A DNA stretch of 17,201 nt from Thermoleophilaceae bacterium. GTDB taxonomy: Bacteria; Actinomycetota; Thermoleophilia; Solirubrobacterales; JACPNS01. The first letter of the stretch is position 1. Every line of letters begins with the position of its first letter. The position numbers were made by a program, and so were the translations under genes. Where the stretch lies: contig JAEMRJ010000039.1 of NCBI GenBank assembly GCA_016463365.1, forward strand, positions 1 to 17,201, in the 5' to 3' direction. This document shows, piece by piece, positions 6,596-12,473 of this stretch. The notes under the pieces are model-generated. The model worked only from the letters and a program-made list of their open reading frames with translations. It had not been told where the DNA came from and did no database searches.

Positions 6596-7352
6596 CGGGA
6601 GCTGCCGCGATCAGCTTCAGCAGCGTCTTGACAAACAACCGCGGTCTGGCGTTGAAACCGAGCTGACTTCCCGGGAGCTCAACAGGCTCGACTTTGAGCC
6701 GCTCGAGCGTGGTGCGGCGCAGCCATTCGATCGGAAGATCGACATCGTTGCTGTAGAGAATCGCGGCGGTCGGCGTGTCCGGCCACGAGGTCAGAGGACT
6801 GACCTCCCTGATCGTCTTGCGTGACTGGTGCCTCAGCTGATTCCACAATCGCACTCTGGTCGGCTCGTCACAGTCGTGCGCGAGCAATTCGTCGAATTTT
6901 GATCTGTCGTCCCAGAAGCTGCGCGCCTCGCGGTCGTATCGACGGCCGCTGTCCTCGCCAAACTCGAAATCGTCGCTGCTTGTCTGCTCGCTGAAGCTCA
7001 TCCCGATTTTCGGCAACAGTCCGTTCACGTGTATGAACTGCCTCACCGGCTGTCGTTCTGGCACCAGCAGCGCTGTCAGTGACCCGGTCGTGTGGCAGAC
7101 GATCACCGGCGGATCGTCGCCATCGCAGGCCGCTGCGATCACGTCTGCAAAATCTGCGCTGCCTGCCGTGGTCGAAGCGATCGGCAGGTTCGGAACTGAA
7201 ACTCGGTGGCCGCGATCCTCGAGCAGCTCGGTGACCGGGTCCCAGATCGCCGGACTGTGCCACGCGCCGTGGACAAGCACCACAGGAACCAGTGGCGCTT
7301 CATCGCTCAGCTCGGGGCAGCCTGGCGTGGGATTCATGATCACCGATTGCAT
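6534..7352 (-). CDS. alpha/beta-hydrolase fold protein with degenerate catalytic triad
   Basis: 272 aa. The fold is clear: VVLVHGAWHSPAIWDPV (residues 24-40) carries the oxyanion-loop HG, LLEDRGHRVSVPNLP is strand/helix 2, and the nucleophile elbow follows VIV. The elbow reads C-H-T-T-G (86-90), where the family has G-H-S-x-G, so the Ser nucleophile is Thr88. Near the C-terminus the usual GHSPFLSRP reads GSQLGFNARP, so the catalytic His is Gln230. An acidic residue is kept near D203/D205 (YSNDVDLP). The protein is therefore probably not a normal hydrolase: a pseudoenzyme, ligand binder or odd acyl-binding protein. The start could be ATG 7352 or ATG 7337 (268 codons with stop); neither has a strong ribosome-binding site. 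It is divergent from the NERD-like operon and overlaps the exporter gene tail to tail. Confidence 0.8.
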   Translation of the reverse strand: MQSVIMNPTPGCPELSDEAPLVPVVLVHGAWHSPAIWDPVTELLEDRGHRVSVPNLPIASTTAGSADFADVIAAACDGDDPPVIVCHTTGSLTALLVPERQPVRQFIHVNGLLPKIGMSFSEQTSSDDFEFGEDSGRRYDREARSFWDDRSKFDELLAHDCDEPTRVRLWNQLRHQSRKTIREVSPLTSWPDTPTAAILYSNDVDLPIEWLRRTTLERLKVEPVELPGSQLGFNARPRLFVKTLLKLIAAAPVSPSADRAAAAMKLPQRPAQ

Positions 7353-7419
7353 ACCTACTATTGACTATCACGAACGGCGTGCCGATTGTCAAGTCCGTCC
7401 GTCCACCGGTCCTCACAAA

Positions 7420-7425
7420 TAGACT
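7420..7425 (+). promoter_or_regulatory. -10 element of a probable leaderless promoter
   Basis: TAGACT is followed by exactly seven bases and then ATG at 7433. This places the expected transcription start on the ATG. No Shine-Dalgarno sequence precedes the ATG, which agrees with leaderless translation. No clear -35 hexamer is seen at the right spacing. Confidence 0.5.
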
Positions 7426-7432
7426 CGGTCGG

Positions 7433-8227
7433 ATGCTCTCGGACCTCAACTGGAAGCGCGCGAGCGTGCGCAGCGAAACGCAGTGCAGCAAGTGCGCACG
7501 GCTTCTGCTCGCCGGTCAGCAGTCGATTCAGATCGATCGATCGCGCGTCTGCATCAAGTGCTGGGACGAGGTCCGCGCCGATCCCACACGGTCCGCTCAG
7601 GAGTACAGACGCGAACTGATGATCGGCAGCGGGAGCGCGCCCAGGCGCAGCAGCACCAGCGGTCGCAGCAGCAGTCGCAAGCCTGCGGCGCGCAGCGAGC
7701 CGACGCTCAGCCCCTACGACGCTTCGCTGCTGGTCGGCAACGTTCTCGACAACGCCGTCGAAGGCACCTACATGCAGGTGCTGTCCGGCAGGGACTTCGA
7801 ATCCTTCGAGGCGGGCTTTGACCATGTTGTCGTCGGGCGCGCCGGCGTGACCATCGTCGGGTCGCGGGCTTATTCCTCGGCCGTCCAGATCGAAGCCCTT
7901 GTCAGCTGGGCTTCAACCTCGATTCCGGCAAACGTGCTTGCCGGCGGGCGGAACATGCGTGATCTTGTGAGCCTTGCCATCGAGCAACGCACGGCGCTGG
8001 AAGAACTGATCGCCGCGGGCGGTCTGGGCTTCGAAGTTCCCGTCGCGGCAGCGCTCTGTTTTGAGTCGGTCGAGGGGGTCGACCGCACCCCGGTTCGCGA
8101 GAGCCTGGGGGTGCGGATCGACACCGCCGCGAACATCGCCAAGCACGTCATGCGCCGTGGCCCGATCCTCGAGGACGAAATCTCACAGGCCGCTGACCAC
8201 CTGCGGACGCGCATGAGCCAGGGGTAG
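7433..8227 (+). CDS. zinc-ribbon protein with degenerate NERD (nuclease-related) domain
   Basis: 264 aa from ATG 7433; an upstream TTG frame from 7361 is possible but covers the promoter. Cys18-x2-Cys21 and Cys40-x2-Cys43 form a zinc ribbon. A Ser/Arg/Pro-rich linker (about 85-110) leads to a domain that I align by eye with NERD domains: FDHVVVGRAGVTIV is the strand with the first catalytic Asp, RDLVSLAIEQ matches the family helix, and VPVAAALCF the later strand. The nuclease D-x-K triplet that should follow VTIV reads G-S-R, so the PD-(D/E)xK site looks lost. It may bind nucleic acid without cutting. It is first in an operon: its TAG shares a base with the GTG of pabC. An alternative is a structural protein of unknown role; the NERD assignment is moderate. 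Confidence 0.65.
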   Translation: MLSDLNWKRASVRSETQCSKCARLLLAGQQSIQIDRSRVCIKCWDEVRADPTRSAQEYRRELMIGSGSAPRRSSTSGRSSSRKPAARSEPTLSPYDASLLVGNVLDNAVEGTYMQVLSGRDFESFEAGFDHVVVGRAGVTIVGSRAYSSAVQIEALVSWASTSIPANVLAGGRNMRDLVSLAIEQRTALEELIAAGGLGFEVPVAAALCFESVEGVDRTPVRESLGVRIDTAANIAKHVMRRGPILEDEISQAADHLRTRMSQG

Positions 8228-9045
8228 TGGCCGTGGCCGGAATCGCAATCGTCAACGGAAAGCTGGTCGATCCGTCGGCGCCTGCGATCTCGGTGTTCGA
8301 TGCCGCCGTGCTCCACGGTGACGCCTACTTCGAAACCCTGCGCACCTACGGCGGTCGCCCCGCGCTACTCACAGAACACCTTGAGCGGCTCGAGTCTGCG
8401 ATCGAGCTCGCCGGATTTCCCGATCCCCCTTCGGCGTCGCAGCTCGAAGCCGAAGTGGCCGCCGCTGTGAACGAGTTCAGCGAGGGCGAAGTCGGGATAC
8501 GCGTGACCGTCTCTCGAGGGGTCCGTGAAGCGGGGCTCACCGCCGAGCCGGAAAGCACGACCCGGATCATCACCGCCAGGTTGATCACGTCAAGCGCAGC
8601 CGGAGAAGACGCGACCGTTGACCAGATCGAGATTCCCGGTTACGCCTATCCCCACAAATCGGCCAATTACCAGTGGCAGGCCGCAGCACTTCGCGGCGCC
8701 CGGGCTGCGGGGTTCGACGAGGTTCTGATCTCCGACGGCGGCGAGTTGATCGAGGGTGCCACCAGCAACATCTTCGTGATCCGTGGCGACGAGCTTGCGA
8801 CACCGGCCCTGGGTCGCTGCCTTCCGGGGATCACGCGACAGGCTGTGCTCGACCTCGCGGGCGACGTTGGGCTCAACCCCGTAGAGCGAACGGTGATGAC
8901 CGCTGAACTTGAGTCTTCAGACGGCGTCTTCCTCACCAACTCGCTGATCGAACTGCGCGCCGTCACAAACCTCGGTGCTGCCAGCCCGCGCATCGCCGAG
9001 CTGCGCAGAGCGCTGCTTGACCGCTACGCCGAAGACGCCGCTTGA
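8227..9045 (+). CDS. pabC: aminodeoxychorismate lyase (class IV PLP enzyme)
   Basis: 272 aa. It belongs to fold-type IV PLP enzymes (aminodeoxychorismate lyase / branched-chain aminotransferase). The PLP lysine is K144 in YPHKSANYQ. The cofactor-binding signature ELIEGATSNIF (residues 173-183) and LPGITR (199-204) are present, as is the N-terminal ISVFDAAVLHGDAYFETLR. The lyase converts 4-amino-4-deoxychorismate to 4-aminobenzoate and pyruvate in the folate pathway. Motifs alone do not fully exclude a D-amino-acid or branched-chain transaminase, but the next gene is pabB, which settles it with fair confidence. GTG at 8227 overlaps the previous stop; GTG at 8233 has better spacing (8) to AGGGG at 8220-8224 and may be the true start. 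Confidence 0.85.
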   Translation: MAVAGIAIVNGKLVDPSAPAISVFDAAVLHGDAYFETLRTYGGRPALLTEHLERLESAIELAGFPDPPSASQLEAEVAAAVNEFSEGEVGIRVTVSRGVREAGLTAEPESTTRIITARLITSSAAGEDATVDQIEIPGYAYPHKSANYQWQAAALRGARAAGFDEVLISDGGELIEGATSNIFVIRGDELATPALGRCLPGITRQAVLDLAGDVGLNPVERTVMTAELESSDGVFLTNSLIELRAVTNLGAASPRIAELRRALLDRYAEDAA

Positions 9046-10412
9046 ACCTGACGCGCACCGACCGCGCAGTCGACCTCTGGGCGATCGCCCGCGAGGTCAA
9101 CGATTCACGCGTCGCGCTGCTTGACAATCCCGGCCCCGGCTCCCGGCTTGGAAGCACTTCCTACCTTGGCCTCTTCCCGCAGGAGGAAGTGCGGGTCGGG
9201 CAGTCAGAGGATCCTCGCGATGCGCTGGGCAGGATCGCGGCGCTCACTCGTGCTGCTGGCAACAAGGGCGAAGGTCCAGCGCTCCGCTCCGGGCTGATCG
9301 GCTACCTGGCCTACGAGCTGCTCCACGCGGTCGAACCGGGCGTGCCGCGCTCAAGCGCGCCCGCCCCGGCGGGAGAGCTTGCGCATTTTGTCCGCTACGG
9401 CGCGATCATCGCGGTGGATTCGGCGCAGGGCTGCACCTGGATCTGCGCCGACGATCCGGCGCACCGCTCTGCAGCCGCGGAGCTTGTGGACGCTGCGCCG
9501 CCACGGGCCGACCTGCCGATTCCGCCGCGCGCGACGGGCGAGTTCGGGCTTGATCAGCTGCGCGCCTGTGGGCTGGAGCCAGTCACCGAGCCCGCTGAAT
9601 ACCGCGCGCTGGTTGACCGCGCTCGCGAAGCGATCGCCGCCGGCCGGTTCTTTGAGGTCTGCCTCACCCAGGAGTTCCGCGCAGCGGGCAGCGCAGACGG
9701 CCGCGAGCTCTACGCGATGCTCCGCGCGCGCAATCCTGCGCCGATGGGCGCATACCTGCGCATGGATGGACTGGAGGTTCTCTGCACGTCGCCCGAACGG
9801 CTCGTCTCGGTCAGCGCGGCCGGTGACGTGGAGACCCGGCCGATCAAGGGCACCCGTCCGCGGTCGAGCGATCCCGCCGAGGACCGGCACCTGCGCGAGG
9901 CGCTCGCCGCCTCGCCGAAGGATCGCGCCGAGAATACGATGATCGTGGACCTTGCGCGCAACGATCTCGGCCGCGTCTGCGAGACCGGGAGTGTTGTCGT
10001 TCCAGAGTTCTGCATCGTCGAGAGCTACGCGAGCGTGCATCACCTGGTGTCGACGGTTCGCGGCAGACTGCGCCCGGGCCAGCGCCCGACCGACGTGATC
10101 AGCGCGTGCTTTCCGGGTGGCTCGATGACCGGCGCGCCGAAGATCGAGGCGATGCGGATGATCTCCGAGGTCGAACGCTCTCGGCGCGGCATCTTCAGCG
10201 GCGCGATCGGTTGGATCGGCGACGACGGTGCGATGGATCTGAACATCGTCATCCGCACGATCATCAAACAGGGCGCTCAGCTGAGCCTGCACACCGGCGG
10301 CGCCGTCACCAGCGACTCGAACGCAGAGTCTGAGTACGCGGAGACGATGGACAAGGCCCGCGTGCTGGCCGAGAGCGTCGCCGCCGCGAGCGCGCGTACC
10401 GTGAAGACGTGA
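9042..10412 (+). CDS. pabB: aminodeoxychorismate synthase component I
   Basis: 456 aa, with a TTG start overlapping the pabC stop (TTGA). The chorismate-binding domain fills the C-terminal half: PIKGTRPR with Lys269, DRAENTMIVDLARNDLGRVC, CFPGGSMTGAPKIEAM and RGIFSGAIGWIG. The Lys in PIKGT is the residue that marks PabB; anthranilate synthase has Ala there. PabB aminates chorismate to 4-amino-4-deoxychorismate using ammonia from a PabA glutaminase, which is not in this window. The N-terminal half, with SYLGLFPQEEVRV and LIGYLAYELLH, fits the TrpE/PabB N-terminal domain. The start is uncertain, but the upstream gene leaves little room for an earlier one. Its TGA overlaps the GTG of the methyltransferase gene. 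Confidence 0.92.
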   Translation: MNLTRTDRAVDLWAIAREVNDSRVALLDNPGPGSRLGSTSYLGLFPQEEVRVGQSEDPRDALGRIAALTRAAGNKGEGPALRSGLIGYLAYELLHAVEPGVPRSSAPAPAGELAHFVRYGAIIAVDSAQGCTWICADDPAHRSAAAELVDAAPPRADLPIPPRATGEFGLDQLRACGLEPVTEPAEYRALVDRAREAIAAGRFFEVCLTQEFRAAGSADGRELYAMLRARNPAPMGAYLRMDGLEVLCTSPERLVSVSAAGDVETRPIKGTRPRSSDPAEDRHLREALAASPKDRAENTMIVDLARNDLGRVCETGSVVVPEFCIVESYASVHHLVSTVRGRLRPGQRPTDVISACFPGGSMTGAPKIEAMRMISEVERSRRGIFSGAIGWIGDDGAMDLNIVIRTIIKQGAQLSLHTGGAVTSDSNAESEYAETMDKARVLAESVAAASARTVKT

Positions 10413-11254
10413 TCGACCCGGCCGCCGACAACATCCTGCACGGCGACAACCTGGAACTGCTCGCGCAGTTTCCGGACGCGTCCTTCCGGATGATCTACAT
10501 CGACCCGCCGTTCAACACCGGCAAGGATCAGACCCGCCAGACGCTCGAGACCGTCGCCGACGACCAGGGCGCCCGCATCGGCTTTGCCGGCCGCAGCTAC
10601 AGGACGCGCCTGCTGGCAGAGTCCTCCTACAAGGACAGTTTCGACGACTTCCTCAGTTTTCTCGCACCGAGACTGGAAGAGGCCCGTCGCCTGCTCGACG
10701 AGCAGGGCACGCTCTACTTCCACATCGATTACCGCGAGGCGCACTACTGCAAGCTGCTGCTGGATGAGATCTTCGGCCGTGAGTGCTTTCTCAACGAGAT
10801 CATCTGGGCCTACGACTACGGCGCCCGCGCAAAGTCGCGCTGGCCAGCAAAGCACGACACGATCCTGGTGTACGTGAAGGATCCCGCGCGCTACCACTTC
10901 AACTCTGAGCAGGTCGACCGCGAGCCGTACATGGCCCCGGGCCTGGTCACAGCAGAGAAAGCCGCGCGCGGAAAGCTCCCGACCGACGTCTGGTGGCACA
11001 CGATCGTGCCCACCAACGGCGCAGAGAAGACCGGCTATCCGACGCAGAAGCCTGAAGGAATCGTGCGGCGGATGGTGCTGGCCTCCACGACCGAGGGCGA
11101 CAGCTGCCTCGACTTCTTCGCCGGCAGCGGAACGCTTGGAGCGGTGGCGGCCAAACTCGACCGCCGCTACACGTTGATCGATTCGAGCGAAGAGGCGATC
11201 CGTGTCTGCACGGACCGCCTGATCGCCACGAAGTCGAACAAGTCTGTCGCTTAG
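10409..11254 (+). CDS. solitary DNA methyltransferase, beta class (N6-adenine or N4-cytosine)
   Basis: 281 aa, GTG start coupled to the pabB stop as GTGA. Motif IV is DPPFN (residues 32-36) near the N-terminus and motif I is DFFAGSGT (235-242) near the C-terminus. The IV-before-I order defines the beta group of amino-methyltransferases (M.HinfI/CcrM, M.RsrI type). After motif I, YTLIDSS fits motif II, with the acidic residue binding the SAM ribose. The middle part (about 60-200) holds the target-recognition region. It transfers a methyl group from SAM to a base in a specific DNA site. No restriction enzyme lies beside it, so it is an orphan, perhaps regulatory or for genome marking. It lacks the extra C-terminal domain of CcrM. 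Site and base type cannot be read from sequence. Its TAG shares two bases with the convergent FKBP stop. Confidence 0.88.
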   Translation: MIDPAADNILHGDNLELLAQFPDASFRMIYIDPPFNTGKDQTRQTLETVADDQGARIGFAGRSYRTRLLAESSYKDSFDDFLSFLAPRLEEARRLLDEQGTLYFHIDYREAHYCKLLLDEIFGRECFLNEIIWAYDYGARAKSRWPAKHDTILVYVKDPARYHFNSEQVDREPYMAPGLVTAEKAARGKLPTDVWWHTIVPTNGAEKTGYPTQKPEGIVRRMVLASTTEGDSCLDFFAGSGTLGAVAAKLDRRYTLIDSSEEAIRVCTDRLIATKSNKSVA

Positions 11255-11811
11255 CCGATCTTCACAAGGTCAACGACGAACACGAGCGTCTCGTTGGCCG
11301 GGATTGAACCCTGCCCCTGAGCGCCGTAGCCGAGGTCCGGCGGGATGATCAGCAGACGGCGGCCGCCTTCTTTCATGCCGACGACACCTTCGTCCCAGCC
11401 CTTGATGACGCCGCCTTCGCCGAGCGTGAATTCGAATTCCTTCTTGGCCCACGAGGTGTCGAATTCCTCGTTGTTGGACCAGTTCTTGCCGACGTAGTTG
11501 ACGGTGACCGGGTCGCCGTTCTTGGCCGCCTTGCCGGAGCCCTTCTTGATGTCCTTCTCGATCAACTTCGTCGGCGGGTCGCCGGAGGCGTCGCTGATCT
11601 CGGGCTTCCTGTCCAGCGGTCCGGAGACCTTCGGCTGGACTGTCTTGCCGCCAGAAGACTCTTCAGAGGACTCTTCTTCGGTGCTCGTGGTTTCAGAGGT
11701 GGGCGCAGCGGTCGTGTTGACGTCAGAGACGCTCGCACCGCCGCCTCCGCAGCCGGCGACAAATGCCGCGAGTGCGAGGAGGGTGATTAGGAGGGTTGCT
11801 TTGAATTTCAT
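11251..11811 (-). CDS. lipoprotein FKBP-type peptidyl-prolyl isomerase
   Basis: 186 aa from ATG 11811. The signal peptide ends in the lipobox V-A-G-C with Cys21 as the lipidated residue, followed by a Gly run and a Ser/Thr/Glu-rich linker (about 25-65) that tethers the domain outside the membrane. The FKBP domain fills about residues 80-186. It keeps the usual active-site positions: VNYVG (Tyr), EEFDTSW (Phe-Asp), GVIKGWDEG (Val-Ile-Trp), DLGYGAQG (Tyr) and the final LVFVVDLVKI (Phe), so it should be an active cis-trans prolyl isomerase that helps fold exported proteins. An in-frame ATG at 11859 would add 16 residues, including a second MKF and a basic stretch; 11811 gives the more typical signal. 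Neither start has a Shine-Dalgarno sequence. Confidence 0.92.
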   Translation of the reverse strand: MKFKATLLITLLALAAFVAGCGGGGASVSDVNTTAAPTSETTSTEEESSEESSGGKTVQPKVSGPLDRKPEISDASGDPPTKLIEKDIKKGSGKAAKNGDPVTVNYVGKNWSNNEEFDTSWAKKEFEFTLGEGGVIKGWDEGVVGMKEGGRRLLIIPPDLGYGAQGQGSIPANETLVFVVDLVKIG

Positions 11812-11900
11812 GGCGGATAGTTTGACCGAAAATTCTCGAATCCTGCGAGAAAATTTCATGGTGCTCAAGTTGAGACGGCGACGCTGCCGACACAACACCC

Positions 11901-12473
11901 ATGCCGCCGCGCCCAAAAACGCAGGATGGTTCCGCCTGGCACCCGGTGGCGACTGCAGGATTGATCGCCCTCGTCGTCTTTTCGCTGCTGCTGATGCGCT
12001 GGATGTCAACCGACACCGACGGTTATCTGCGCATCGTCGACGACATCAACCTCGTCATCCACGAGGCCGGGCACCCGATCTTCGGAGTCTTTGGCGAATG
12101 GCCGCAGTGGTGGGGCGGAACGTTGATGGAGCTGCTGGTTCCCGGCGTGGCCGCCGCCGCCTTCATCTACCAGCGCTCTGCGCTCTCGGCGGCGTTCGCC
12201 GGCGTCTGGTTCTTTGAGAATCTGCATTACATCGCCTGGTACATGGCAGACGCCAGCACCGAGGCGCTGCCGCTGCTCGGCGGCGGTGAACATGACTGGA
12301 ACACGATTTTCACGCACTACGGCTGGATCGAGAACGACACGCAGATCGCGCACGCGGTGAACACAACCGGCTACGTCGGGATCGTTGCCTGTCTGCTGCT
12401 TGCCGGCGGCGTCTGGCTCACACAGCGGAGACAACGCGAGCCACTCGAGCGCTCCCTTTACCCGAAGCCTTGA
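11901..12473 (+). CDS. small membrane protein with HEAGH and GGEHDW motifs, putative zinc metalloprotease-like
   Basis: 190 aa, start ATG 11901 with no visible ribosome-binding site. Helix 1 is about 16-33. NLVIHEAGHPIFGVFG (residues 50-65) contains HExxH (H54, E55, H58), the zinc signature of many metalloproteases. Hydrophobic segments follow at about 74-91, 95-117 and 155-175. A second conserved-looking motif, LLGGGEHDW (125-133), offers H131 or D132 as a third ligand. I recall uncharacterised bacterial membrane proteins with this same pair of motifs, but no experimental function. Site-2 proteases (M50) have HExxH in a membrane helix plus NxxPxxxxDG; that second motif is not present, so this is not a standard M50 member. 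The last 56 bases overlap the convergent GGDEF gene. Confidence 0.65.
   Translation: MPPRPKTQDGSAWHPVATAGLIALVVFSLLLMRWMSTDTDGYLRIVDDINLVIHEAGHPIFGVFGEWPQWWGGTLMELLVPGVAAAAFIYQRSALSAAFAGVWFFENLHYIAWYMADASTEALPLLGGGEHDWNTIFTHYGWIENDTQIAHAVNTTGYVGIVACLLLAGGVWLTQRRQREPLERSLYPKP

Noticed and set aside
9351..10292. 313-codon open frame antisense to pabB
   Set aside because: Shadow of a GC-rich coding gene: Arg/Asp/Ala-rich with no motifs, while pabB on the other strand has all family signatures.
10409..11254. Methyltransferase as part of a restriction-modification system
   Set aside because: The neighbours are pabB and an FKBP lipoprotein; no endonuclease-like gene is in the window apart from the NERD-like protein, whose nuclease residues are missing.
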